DNA from: Bin5 sp965261695
GTDB lineage: Bacteria > Chloroflexota > Anaerolineae > Caldilineales > Caldilineaceae
Direction of reading: 5' to 3'
Assembly (NCBI GenBank): GCA_965261695.1
Contig: OZ253474.1
Location: forward strand, 3,410,001 to 3,474,000
DNA length: 64,000 nt
Below are positions 16,921-26,728 of this stretch, piece by piece. The position numbers and the translations under genes are program-made. Positions within the stretch are counted from its first letter, which is position 1, and each line of letters begins with the position of its first letter. A model generated the notes under the pieces. The model was not told the origin of the DNA. It did no database searches and was given only the letters and a program-made list of their open reading frames with translations.

Positions 16921-18129
16921 GTCAATTCGGGTGCATCCCAAATTTTTGGGGAACGTGCCCCTGCGATCGCGGGCCTCTCGCCCGCAGCCGGTTTCGGCTT
17001 CCGCGCCTGTTGAAGAACTGCTCCAATGGGTGACAGATGCAGGTTGCCTGTCGCCAGAATCGAACCGCAACTCGCCTGATTCTCGTCAACGAAGACGCCG
17101 CCTGAGCCGCTGCCATCAACTATCTCCAGCATACTGACTGCCTGAACCACAGTTCAGACAACTGCTGCGAGTCCTGCCCTTCAGAGCAACTCAGAAACGC
17201 TCCCCCATTCTGAGATACACCCTGGAATCTCCAGCAACTGCAAACGCCCCGCTTTTGTAGTACACTTGTGCGCAAGACGAACGAGCGCAGCCGCGGCCCT
17301 GCCGCAACTGCATACCGATTTCAAATGAATGCCATGCCATTTTGCCCATCCTGCCCCCTGCGCGCGGGAGCCACGCGCAGCAAACTGCTGCCCTCCCTGC
17401 CCAGCCGCTGCTGCAACAACCCGTTGCCCGCCATTCCCGAAAAAACTATTTTGGGACGAAGAATGACGAGAAATGACGAGAAATGACGAAAAATGACGAA
17501 AGAACACGCCCAAACGTGCCCGAACGTATCCGAACACGAAAAAAAAAAATTGGCGCGACTAAACGCGACTAAACGCGACCAAACGCGACTAAACGCGACT
17601 TGGCGCGTTCGCAAACGCTCGCAAACGCTCGCAAACGCTCGTAACTGCTTGCAAACGCTCGTAAACGCTCGTAACTGCCTACACTGGCACACCTGACCTG
17701 CGCGCCCCGCACGTCGCCTGCAAGCGGCCCATAACCCCGGGCGCAGCCGAAATTCCGCCCCCATTCTTGGATTCATCCGCCCGAGGCGCCGATAGCGGAA
17801 CTTCAACAGTGTCTCAACGAACGCCACTCTGTGCGTTTTGTGCGTTTTCAGTACTCAGAGTGATTGCGATGCTGTAAATCGTGGTGCGCGGGCGGATAAA
17901 ACGCAGCCCAACTGCTCAGCGCCGACGCGCGCTTCCCTTGCATGGGTGCATCCCAGTTTTTCGTTAAGATGAAAGGGCGTAGACGCGGAGAAGGGGTTGA
18001 GAAGACCAAAGGGGATCCCCTGGCGATGCCTGCACTCCGCACGACTCCGCTCAGTCAAACCTGGCCTCAACTGCTTCAACCGCTTGGCTTTACTCGACGC
18101 ACAATAATCTGGGATGCACCCGTCAATTC
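16921..18129. mobile_element. Non-autonomous transposable element, copy A, with 8-bp target duplications
   Basis: The element proper is 16929-18121 (1193 bp). Ends are perfect 12-bp inverted repeats, GGGTGCATCCCA (16929-16940) and TGGGATGCACCC (18110-18121). They are bracketed by a perfect 8-bp direct repeat GTCAATTC (16921-16928 and 18122-18129), the mark of DDE-type transposition. A third GGGTGCATCCCA occurs inside at 17944-17955, defining a 178-bp right sub-unit. A decamer-periodic stretch spans 17461-17680. Frames inside are not conserved with copy B, and no transposase is seen, so movement in trans is inferred. The 8-bp duplication is compatible with several IS families (for example ISL3, IS256, IS1595); family is not assigned. 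Confidence 0.9.
17461..17680. repeat. Decamer-periodic array inside element copy A (22 units)
   Basis: Four successive decamer types keep one 10-bp phase: ATGACGAGAA-like, CGTGCCCGAA-like, GCGACTAAAC-like and GCAAACGCTC/GTAACTGCTT-like, with an A-rich decamer between the second and third. Ten-base phasing of A-tracts would favour intrinsic bending; that is an inference. Confidence 0.85.
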
Positions 18130-18267
18130 CGATGCCTTGCCAACGCGTTGTCGGTCAGCTACACTGCAGCAAAACGGACTTCCCGCTTCCTCGTTTGGTT
18201 GCCGCCCAATGCGCTAAGGCCCGGTGTCGGCTGTAACCGACTTCAGATAAAGGAGCCTCTCTCTCAC

Positions 18268-19260
<993 letters not shown>

Positions 19261-19271
19261 AGGAGAATGCG

Positions 19272-20651
19272 ATGGAAGAGCGAATCGTAAAGTTCATTTC
19301 GGCGTTGCGTTCCGGCGGCGTGCGCGTCAGCCTGGCGGAGAGCGCGGATGCCTTCTCCGCCGTGGAAAACCTGGGCGTGCAGGATCGGGATACGTTTCGC
19401 CTGAGTCTGCGGGCAACTCTCGTCAAGGATCTGGAGAGCCTGCCCACTTTTGAGGAGCTTTTCCCCCTCTTTTTTGGCAGCGGCGAGCCGCCCCCGCTGA
19501 TGAATCTGATGCAAGACCTGACCGAGGAAGAGGCCAATATGCTGGCCGAGGCGCTGCGCCAGTTCGGCCAACGGCTGCGGGATATGCTGGAGCGGCTCCT
19601 GCGCGGCGAGGAGCTCACGCCGGAGGAGTTGGATGCCCTGGGCCAGATGGTGGGCCTGAACCAGGCCGATGACCTGCGCTACCGCGAATGGATGGCGCGC
19701 CGGATGCAGCGCGCGCTCCAGTTCGACCAGGTGCGTGAGGCGATGCAGGAGATCATGGAGTTGATGGCCCAGATGGGAATGAACAAGGAGCGCCTGGAGC
19801 AGATGCGCCAACTGATCGCCCAGAATATGGATTCGCTGCAGGAGCAGTTGCGCCAGCACGCCGGCCAGCGAATTGCTGAAAACATGGCCGAACAGCGCCC
19901 GGAGGATCACCTGGACGGGCTGATGGACCGACCGTTTCAGGCGCTGTCGGACGGCGACATGCAGAAGTTGCGCCAGGAGGTGCGACGGCTGGCCGCGTTG
20001 CTGCGCAGCCGAATCGCCCTGCGTCAGAGGCGGGCCAAGAGCGGCCAACTGGACGCCAAAGCGACGATCCGGGCCAACCTCAAGCACGGGGGCGTCCCCT
20101 TCCAGATCAAGCACCGCGACCGCACCGTCAAGCCCAAGTTGGTGGTGATCTGCGACATCAGCACCTCGATGCGCCACTGCACAGAGTTGATGCTTTCTCT
20201 GCTATACGAGTTGCAGGATCAGGTGAGCAAGACGCATACCTTCGCCTTTATCGACCATCTGGAGTACATCACGCCGGACTTTCAGGGCAACCGGGCCAAT
20301 GAAGCAATCCAGCAGGTGTTGATCCGGATGCCGCCAGGCTCTTACAGCACCGATCTGGGGCACAGCTTGCAGAATTACGCCGATGACTATCTGGACACCA
20401 TCGACCACCGGACAACGCTGATCGTGGTGGGCGACGGGCGCAATAACTACAATGATCCCCGGCTGGATATCTTCAAGCTGATGGCCCGGCGCAGCCGCCG
20501 CACCCTATGGCTAAACCCGGAATTGCCGATGCTGTGGGGCAGCGGCGACAGCGATATGCTGGAGTATGTGCCCCTGTGCGACAGGATTTTGCAGGTCAGT
20601 ACCCTCTCCGAACTGACGGATGCGGTGGATCAGTTGATTGTCGAGAAGTGA
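19272..20651 (+). CDS. VWA domain protein (CoxE-like), partner of MoxR ATPase
   Basis: 459 residues. The N-terminal half is helical and rich in Gln, Glu, Met and Leu (for example QEIMELMAQMGMNKERLEQM). The C-terminal half is a von Willebrand A domain: VVICDISTSMRH gives the DxSxS metal-ion site, with later LIVVGDGRNNYNDPR. The order MoxR then VWA, 11 bp apart, fits the CoxD/CoxE module. Cytosolic, as no signal or membrane segment is seen. Confidence 0.9.
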   Translation: MEERIVKFISALRSGGVRVSLAESADAFSAVENLGVQDRDTFRLSLRATLVKDLESLPTFEELFPLFFGSGEPPPLMNLMQDLTEEEANMLAEALRQFGQRLRDMLERLLRGEELTPEELDALGQMVGLNQADDLRYREWMARRMQRALQFDQVREAMQEIMELMAQMGMNKERLEQMRQLIAQNMDSLQEQLRQHAGQRIAENMAEQRPEDHLDGLMDRPFQALSDGDMQKLRQEVRRLAALLRSRIALRQRRAKSGQLDAKATIRANLKHGGVPFQIKHRDRTVKPKLVVICDISTSMRHCTELMLSLLYELQDQVSKTHTFAFIDHLEYITPDFQGNRANEAIQQVLIRMPPGSYSTDLGHSLQNYADDYLDTIDHRTTLIVVGDGRNNYNDPRLDIFKLMARRSRRTLWLNPELPMLWGSGDSDMLEYVPLCDRILQVSTLSELTDAVDQLIVEK

Positions 20652-20684
20652 TAACCGTCGACGCCGCGGAGTGGGCGAAGTAGC

Positions 20685-22499
20685 GTGACCGATTCCCCCA
20701 CCAGAACAATTGCACGGTTTGCAAGTGGGCTGGCGGCGCTCTGCCTGTTCAGCGCCGTGCTCTTTGTCGCGGCGCAGCGGTTTGACCTGGTAGAGCGTGC
20801 CAAAAAGCTACTGCTGAACGTCTCCGCTATCAACCCTTCTCCCGTCGTGGATCCGTGCGGCCCGGAGTTGAGCGCCGCTGCCATCGTTGCGCGTATCAAC
20901 TACAGGGACGCCGAGGCACTGCACGCCCTCTTCGACCGCGTCGACATCTGGCACGTTTATCCCAACCAACAAACGGCTGTGGCGCTGGTGTCACCGGCGG
21001 ATCAGTCCTGGCTGACCGGTGAAGGCTATCCCTTCTCGGAGGAAGTGCGGCAGACCGCCGCGCTGCCGGACCCCTGCGCGCTCCAGGCGCAGGCCGACCA
21101 GAGCGGCATCCCAGGCTATGCCTGTTATCGCACAGTGAAGAAGACCTACAGCGATCTGGCCGCGCTAGCCGAGCAATACCCAGAACTGGCCGAATGGAGC
21201 GACATCGGCAACAGTTGGTACAAGATCCGCAGTTGGGGTTTGGCCGGTTACGACATCCAGGCGCTCGTGCTGACGAACAGTCAGCCCACCGACTTTGAGA
21301 AGGGTGAGTTGGTGGTGATGGCCGCGGCCCACCCGCGCGAGTTGGTGACGGCGGAACTCGCTACGCGCTTTGCCGAAAAGCTGCTCGTCGGATATGGAGC
21401 GGACCCCGATCTGACGTGGCTGCTCGACTACAACCGCATCCACATCATCCCTCAAGCCAATCCCGATGGCCGCAGTTGGGTCGAGGTGGGGCACCTCTGG
21501 CGCAAGAATGCGAACAGCACCAATGGCTGCGAATTCCCCCGCCACGGCGTTGACCTCAATCGCAACGGCAGCTTTCTGTGGAATCACTGTAATGGCTGCT
21601 CTTCCGACGATGTCTGTTCGGTCTTCTACCGGGGGCAAAAGGCGGCGTCCGAACCGGAGACGGGGGCGATTGAAGCCTACCTGCGCGCCGTCTTCCAAGA
21701 CCAGCGGGGCGAGGGCTACAACGACCCGGCTCCGGAGGATACCAACGGCGTTTTCATTTCGCTCCACTCCTTCGGTCGGCTGCTACTCTACCCTTGGGAG
21801 CACACGTCCGCGCTGGCGCCGAACCGGGACGCGCTGCGCCGCCTTGGCCGCAAGCTGGGCTATTCCCCCGGTTACAAGGTCTGCAACGCCGAACTATGCA
21901 TGTACCGCTTCGACGGCAGCGCGACTGATTACGCCTACGGCACGCTCGGCGTCGCCTCCTATACCTATGAGATCGGCACTGCGTTCTTCCAGAGCTGCCC
22001 CTATTTTGAATCGTCGATCGTCGAACAAAATCTGGACTCGCTCGTCTATGCGGCCAAGGCGGCCCGGCGCCCTTACCAATTGCCTGCCGGGCCCGACGTG
22101 ACGGACGCGAGCGTAGATCCGCCGCAGGCATCGCCGGGGACGGCGGTCACGTTGTCCGCCACCGCCGATGACACCCGCAGCGCCGGCAGCGGCTCCGACA
22201 AGGAACCGGCTCAGCATATCAGCGCAGCCCGCTTCTCGATCGACACGCCCTCCTGGCTGACGACCACGTTCGGAACGCTGCAACCGCTGGACGACGCGTT
22301 CGATGCCACAGTTGAGTCATTGACAGGGACGCTAGACACAACCGATTTGCAACCTGGCGCGCATACCATTTTCCTGGAAGCGCAGGATGCCGACGGCAAC
22401 TGGGGCCCGCCCACCGCGATATCGGTTGAGGTCGTCCCCTCCGCAGCGGAGCCGACGCCGACACCGCATAAAATGTATCTGCCGAATGTGTGGCGATAA
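20685..22499 (+). CDS. Secreted M14 zinc carboxypeptidase
   Basis: 604 residues from a GTG. An N-terminal hydrophobic segment (FASGLAALCLFSAVLFVAA) acts as signal peptide or anchor. The M14 domain shows the zinc ligands HPRELVTAE (HxxE), the arginine-asparagine region HGVDLNRNGSFLW, the third ligand in SLHSFGRLLLYPW, and catalytic Glu in YTYEIGTAFFQ. After about residue 465 a beta-rich region follows, ending TPTPHKMYLPNVWR. The Pro-Thr stretch plus YLP-type tail recurs on exported Chloroflexota proteins and may serve in surface attachment, an inference. It starts 33 bp after the VWA gene but probably is a separate function. Confidence 0.9.
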   Translation: MTDSPTRTIARFASGLAALCLFSAVLFVAAQRFDLVERAKKLLLNVSAINPSPVVDPCGPELSAAAIVARINYRDAEALHALFDRVDIWHVYPNQQTAVALVSPADQSWLTGEGYPFSEEVRQTAALPDPCALQAQADQSGIPGYACYRTVKKTYSDLAALAEQYPELAEWSDIGNSWYKIRSWGLAGYDIQALVLTNSQPTDFEKGELVVMAAAHPRELVTAELATRFAEKLLVGYGADPDLTWLLDYNRIHIIPQANPDGRSWVEVGHLWRKNANSTNGCEFPRHGVDLNRNGSFLWNHCNGCSSDDVCSVFYRGQKAASEPETGAIEAYLRAVFQDQRGEGYNDPAPEDTNGVFISLHSFGRLLLYPWEHTSALAPNRDALRRLGRKLGYSPGYKVCNAELCMYRFDGSATDYAYGTLGVASYTYEIGTAFFQSCPYFESSIVEQNLDSLVYAAKAARRPYQLPAGPDVTDASVDPPQASPGTAVTLSATADDTRSAGSGSDKEPAQHISAARFSIDTPSWLTTTFGTLQPLDDAFDATVESLTGTLDTTDLQPGAHTIFLEAQDADGNWGPPTAISVEVVPSAAEPTPTPHKMYLPNVWR

Positions 22500-22544
22500 T
22501 GAGGAGAGATCTCTGCCATGCGCCCATTTTTCGGCGGTCAATTC

Positions 22545-22574
22545 TTAGCCAATCCGATTTTTCCACTGTATAAT
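22545..22574 (+). promoter_or_regulatory. Candidate promoter for ilvE
   Basis: A perfect -10 hexamer TATAAT (22569-22574) with TTAGCC 18 bp upstream as a weak -35. It lies after the M14 gene and before the 7-bp array, so the array would form part of a leader of about 430 nt for ilvE. Confidence 0.4.
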
Positions 22575-22616
22575 TCAACCTCGATATACCGGTGCAAAGT
22601 GGTTGGCTGCTCTTGT

Positions 22617-22994
22617 CACCACTGACCACTGACCACTGACCACCGACCACCGACCACTGACCACCGACCACCGACCACCGACCACTGACCACTGACCACC
22701 GACCACCGACCACTGACCACTGACCACAGGCCACTGACCACTGACCACTGACCACTGACCACTGACCACTGACCACTGACCACTGACCACTGACCACTGA
22801 CCACTGACCACTGACCACCGACCACCGACCACCGACCACCGACCACCGACCACCGACCACCGACCACAGGCCACTGACCACTGACCACCGACCACCGACC
22901 ACCGACCACCGACCACCGACCACCGACCACTGACCACTGACCACTGACCACTGACCACTGACCACTGACCACCGACCACTGACCACCGACCACT
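22617..22994 (+). repeat. 54-unit 7-bp tandem array (GACCACT/GACCACC)
   Basis: 378 bp made of in-phase 7-mers GACCACT and GACCACC, with two places reading GACCACA GGCCACT. It has no stop codon in several frames because 7 is not a multiple of 3, so it yields spurious WSVVSGQ-type translations on the minus strand. It ends seven bases before the ilvE ribosome site. Confidence 0.95.
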
Positions 22995-23014
22995 GCAGTA
23001 AAAGGAGTGCAGCG

Positions 23015-23938
23015 ATGGCGAAGATGCAAGCGGACTATATCTGGATGAACGGGGAGATCATCCCGTGGGAGCAGGCGACGGTGCATGTGTTCACCCATGC
23101 GCTGCATTACGGCAGCAGCGCGTTTGAGGGGATTCGCGCCTACGAAGTAAGCGACGCCCCGGCGATTTTCCGCGGGCCGGAGCATTTCGAGCGGTTGCTC
23201 TACTCCTGCAAGGTCGCCCACATTCCATCGCCTCTGAATGTAGATGAGTGGATGGATGTGGCGAAAGCCGTCTTGCTCAAGAACGATCATCGCAGCGCCT
23301 ACATCCGGCCGCTGGTCTTCCGCGGCTACGAGAGCCTGGGCGTAGACGGGCGTGGCTGTCCGGCGGAGGCCATCCTGGCCTCGGTGCCGTGGGGGCGCTA
23401 TCTGGGCGCGGAGGCCATCGAGGAAGGCGTGGATGTGCAGGTGAGCAGCTGGCGGCGCATGGCCTCGAACATGTTCAGCCCGATGGCGAAGATCGGCGGC
23501 CAGTACGTCAGCAGCCAGAACATCGTGATGGAAGCCAAGGACAATGGTTTCACCGAAGGCATTGCGCTGGATGTAAACGGTCAGGTGAGCGAAGGCAGCG
23601 GCGAGAACATCTTCGTCATCTATAAGGGCGTGATCTTTACGCCGCCTTTGGGCAGCAGTATTCTCGGGGGCATCACCCGCGATGCGGCGATCACGATTGC
23701 CAGAGATCTGGGCTACGACCTGCGCGAACAGGCCATGACGCGGGAGATGCTCTATCTGGCCGACGAAATCTTCTTCACCGGCACTGCGGCGGAGATCACG
23801 CCAGTGCGTTCGGTGGACCGGCTGCCGGTCGGCGACGGCAAGCGGGGGCCGATCACGCAGTCGATCCAGGGCGTTTTCTTCGGCATCCTCGAAGACAATA
23901 TGCCGGACAAGTGGGGTTGGCTGACGCAGGTGGCATGA
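23015..23938 (+). CDS. ilvE: Branched-chain amino acid aminotransferase
   Basis: 307 residues with AAAGGAGTG just before the ATG. Fold-type IV aminotransferase motifs are evident: FTHALHYGSSAFEGIRAY, AYIRPLVFRGY, the pyridoxal-phosphate lysine in SPMAKIGGQYVSSQ, and GSGENIFVIYKGVIFTPP followed by ILGGITRDAAI, and FFTGTAAEITPV. It makes or degrades Leu, Ile and Val by transamination with glutamate. No other branched-chain genes are adjacent. Length is usual for IlvE. Confidence 0.93.
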   Translation: MAKMQADYIWMNGEIIPWEQATVHVFTHALHYGSSAFEGIRAYEVSDAPAIFRGPEHFERLLYSCKVAHIPSPLNVDEWMDVAKAVLLKNDHRSAYIRPLVFRGYESLGVDGRGCPAEAILASVPWGRYLGAEAIEEGVDVQVSSWRRMASNMFSPMAKIGGQYVSSQNIVMEAKDNGFTEGIALDVNGQVSEGSGENIFVIYKGVIFTPPLGSSILGGITRDAAITIARDLGYDLREQAMTREMLYLADEIFFTGTAAEITPVRSVDRLPVGDGKRGPITQSIQGVFFGILEDNMPDKWGWLTQVA

Positions 23939-23981
23939 TTGAGAAGTAAGAATTGAGGAGTGAGGATTGCTACTCTCCTCT

Positions 23982-24791
23982 TCATTCTCCCCTCGCCATC
24001 TGACCGAACCAGCGCTCCTCCAGGAGATCCAGGCGCTCTTCCTGTTCGAGCGTCGCCAGCGCTTCATTCAGCGCGCTTTGCAGCTGGTGCGCCTTGACCG
24101 ACACGGCGATTACATAGGGATCACTGTCCAGCGCAGCGCCAACGGCCCGGATCGGCTTGCCGTCGCCTTGGGCCAGCCGCAAGCTGACGCCGTCAATCAG
24201 CAGCGCGTCGCTTGCGCCGGAGACAAGGGCATCGAGCGCCTCCTGCGATGATTGAAACGGCAGCCGTTCAAAGGCGAGGCCGTCGCGTTGCAGCCGGCGC
24301 GCGACCGCGTCTCCCCGGCTGCCCCACTCAACCGCGACGGTACGTCCATCCAGCTCCTCGACGGTTTCGAACGCGGCTTCAGCGCCGACCACAAGACGTA
24401 CTCCGGCCTCAAAATAGGGCGGCGAATAGTGTATGTCCTTTGTCATGCGGGCGTTGAACGGAAAGGCGCTGACTACGGCATCGACGCGGTCAACCAGCAG
24501 CGCATCCAACAGACTGTCGTAGCCGATTGCGACAATTTCCGCCTCCAGCCCCCAGTTAGCTGCGATTTCCTGCGCTAGGTCCACGTCATATCCGACCGGC
24601 GCCCCCTGTGCATCCAGCGTCTCAAAGGGCGGAAAGCTGGGGTCCATGCCGATTCGCCATGTGCCCCGCTCCTGCATCTGGAGCCAGGTCTTATCCACCG
24701 CCTGTCCTCTCTGGCGCAGCAGCAGCCAGCCGCCAACGGCCAGCGCCGCGGCCAATGCGCAGGCGATGATCCACAGCCGCCGGCGCCGCAT
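23982..24791 (-). CDS. Extracellular solute-binding protein, amino-acid type (SBP family 3)
   Basis: 269 residues. MRRRRLWIIACALAAALAVG is an N-terminal signal/anchor. The mature part has WRIGMDPSFPPFETLDAQG, GYDVDLAQEIA, DAVVSAFPFNARMTKDIHYS and DGRTVAVEWGSRGD, the pattern of polar amino acid binding proteins of ABC importers. There is no lipobox Cys in the usual place; membrane tethering by the uncleaved N-terminus is possible. No permease or ATPase gene adjoins, so it is an orphan binding protein here, downstream of a glycosidase-like gene in the same direction. Confidence 0.85.
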   Translation of the reverse strand: MRRRRLWIIACALAAALAVGGWLLLRQRGQAVDKTWLQMQERGTWRIGMDPSFPPFETLDAQGAPVGYDVDLAQEIAANWGLEAEIVAIGYDSLLDALLVDRVDAVVSAFPFNARMTKDIHYSPPYFEAGVRLVVGAEAAFETVEELDGRTVAVEWGSRGDAVARRLQRDGLAFERLPFQSSQEALDALVSGASDALLIDGVSLRLAQGDGKPIRAVGAALDSDPYVIAVSVKAHQLQSALNEALATLEQEERLDLLEERWFGQMARGE

Positions 24792-24861
24792 AACATAGCG
24801 GAGATTCCAGTGATCCGTGTTGTTGCTATCCACTATCCAATATCCACTGCTGTTGGGTCGT

Positions 24862-26058
24862 TCATGGCGCGTCGAACCGGCCCTGCGCGTACAGCTGCAT
24901 CTCCAGGTAGATGGCTTTGGGTTCAAAGTCGGTACTGACAAATGTGTAGTAGTCCTGGTAACTTTTCTGATCCCAGGGGAAGCGGAAGACCCACAGGCAT
25001 AGGCTTTCGAGCCACGGCCACTCGGTGCGGGCGATCTCGTATGCCTCTGCGGAGTTGAGGATGCGTTGGCCCGGGCGCACAGCCCTGGTCCAGCGGGGGT
25101 GATCGTTCCATCCGCCCTCGGTTATCATGGCCGTCTTATCGCCGTCGCCGTTGCGCACCATGATCTCTCGCAGCAGTTCGGCGCGGCGGAAGTTGACGAC
25201 GGATTCGCCGGCCGGTTCGTCGGCCTCGAATCCCAGACCGTAGGCATGAATCGCCAGAATGTCGAAATATTGGGCCGCGCCGGCGTCGTACATCCTCTGC
25301 AAGTAATCCAGATCGTTCATGCTCCATTCGCTGCCTGGAGGATCCAGCGTGGGGGCCAGCGCGCCGGCGAGGACCTGCATCTCCGGCGCGGCAGCTTTCA
25401 CCATCGGGTAAACCACCTTCAGCATCTCCACATAGGCCGCCGGATCGACCGGGCGAAAGCCCCATTCCAGACTCAGATTCGGCTCGTTCCAGATAATCAG
25501 ATAGCGCACGATGCCCTGATAGCGTCGCGCAAATTCGGCGGCGTAGCGTCCGAACGCCTCGTAGTTCTCCTCCGGCAGGTAGAGATGATGGGAGTCATCC
25601 GGGCGCGCCCACTCCGGCACGAAGCCCAGGCGCGCGATCACGGTTAGCCCCTGCCGGTCGGCGTGATTGATCACCAGATCCGGGTGGCCCCACTCATAGT
25701 GGCCGCGTCTCGGTTCGTAGTAGGCCCAGGGGAAGTATTCGACGATCCAGGGCGCGCCCATCTCGCGCACCATCTCCAGGCTGCGTTTGATTTTAGCGGC
25801 GTCCGGTTCATCGGTCAGGCGGGTATGCACGCCCATTTTGGCGTTGATGGTTGAGACCGTTCGTTGAGGGCCAAGCGGAACCCAGTTGCGAAAATAGGAG
25901 CGATAGGTGAGGCCAACGACGCCGCACACAAGCAACGCCCCGATCAGTTTCCAGACGCGGGGCGACAACGCTGCGGCGGGGGACATCCAGTTGGTAATGT
26001 CGAATTTTCCGGCAGGCGGCCTGACCTGCATGCTGGGAACGAGGGGATAAGTCATCAA
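24862..26058 (-). CDS. Membrane-anchored glycoside hydrolase-like TIM-barrel protein
   Basis: 398 residues. A single hydrophobic segment (WKLIGALLVCGVVGLTY, about 37-53) anchors it outside. The barrel resembles clan GH-A (GH39/GH5-like) enzymes: APWIVEYFPWAYYEPRRGHY, IIWNEPNLSLEWG with the putative acid/base Glu, ILAIHAYGLGF, and MITEGGWNDHP with the putative nucleophile Glu. Substrate is unknown. A paralogous barrel forms the C-terminus of the large protein at 39414-42626, with matching segments (WNEQNLHYEWG, PTEFGWA). It lies 24 bp after the coiled-coil gene. Confidence 0.8.
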   Translation of the reverse strand: MMTYPLVPSMQVRPPAGKFDITNWMSPAAALSPRVWKLIGALLVCGVVGLTYRSYFRNWVPLGPQRTVSTINAKMGVHTRLTDEPDAAKIKRSLEMVREMGAPWIVEYFPWAYYEPRRGHYEWGHPDLVINHADRQGLTVIARLGFVPEWARPDDSHHLYLPEENYEAFGRYAAEFARRYQGIVRYLIIWNEPNLSLEWGFRPVDPAAYVEMLKVVYPMVKAAAPEMQVLAGALAPTLDPPGSEWSMNDLDYLQRMYDAGAAQYFDILAIHAYGLGFEADEPAGESVVNFRRAELLREIMVRNGDGDKTAMITEGGWNDHPRWTRAVRPGQRILNSAEAYEIARTEWPWLESLCLWVFRFPWDQKSYQDYYTFVSTDFEPKAIYLEMQLYAQGRFDAP

Positions 26059-26082
26059 AGCGAGGGCTGATGCGCGCGGCGG

Positions 26083-26628
26083 CTAAGTCTCGTCCTGCAA
26101 TGTTTCATCGTCGTCGGGCTGGAAAGCAGGGGATGGCGCGTATTCGTGGTCGGCTTCTTCCGGCTCGATCTGTTCTTGGGGCGCCTGGCTGGCTTCGATT
26201 GCCTGGATGCCGTTTTCGGCCTGTTGCAGCGAGTTATGCAAATTGTCTCGCAGCCGGTACAGTACGTCCAGCGCGTAGACCTCTGCCTCATCAACAAGCC
26301 GGATGGCTTCGGCGTGGCCATGCGCGATAATGCGCTCCGCTTCTTCGCGAGCGCGTTCGGTGATGGAGTCTTCGCCGACGATCTGTATCGCTTGCTGCTC
26401 AGCGTGCGCAATGATCTGTTCTGCCCGCGCTTGCGCATCGCTGAGGATGCGGTCCCGCTCGGTGATCATGCGCTCGCTTTCCTTGATCGCGCTGGGTATG
26501 CTGATGCGCATCTGATCGATCAGCCGGAGACACTCCTCCGAATTCACGATCAGAGAGGGGGAGAGAGGTACCCGCCACCCCCTGTTCAAGGTCTGTTCAA
26601 GTTGATCCACCAGTTGTAGAATTTCCAT
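26083..26628 (-). CDS. Coiled-coil protein, DivIVA/F-type b-like, hypothetical
   Basis: 181 residues, mostly one long charged helix (about 45-150) with Glu/Ala/Arg-rich heptads such as ERDRILSDAQARAEQIIAHA and two similar EQIIAHAE/ERIIAHGHAE motifs; the tail is acidic. No enzyme motif. Proteins like this occur beside coaD in Chloroflexota, and a role in envelope or division scaffolding is a guess from coiled-coil shape only. It is 100 bp downstream of coaD in the same direction. Confidence 0.7.
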   Translation of the reverse strand: MEILQLVDQLEQTLNRGWRVPLSPSLIVNSEECLRLIDQMRISIPSAIKESERMITERDRILSDAQARAEQIIAHAEQQAIQIVGEDSITERAREEAERIIAHGHAEAIRLVDEAEVYALDVLYRLRDNLHNSLQQAENGIQAIEASQAPQEQIEPEEADHEYAPSPAFQPDDDETLQDET

Positions 26629-26728
26629 GATCAGTTTGAACTTTCGTTAGCAGTTATTGTTCGTCAGCTTTCGACTCTTGGTGACGCCTATGGGGAGCTG
26701 GCAATTACCGTAGACTAAGAAGCGGAAA

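Noticed and set aside
17321..17827. 168-residue frame inside mobile element A
   Set aside because: The equivalent region in copy B is broken into other frames; the sequence is a translation of the decamer repeats.
22617..22994. CRISPR array
   Set aside because: The repeat is a contiguous 7-mer without spacers, and no cas genes are present.
22219..24067. Long minus-strand frames rich in WSVVSGQ repeats
   Set aside because: They are translations of the 7-bp tandem array, which lacks stops in several frames; they also run antisense through ilvE or the peptidase gene.
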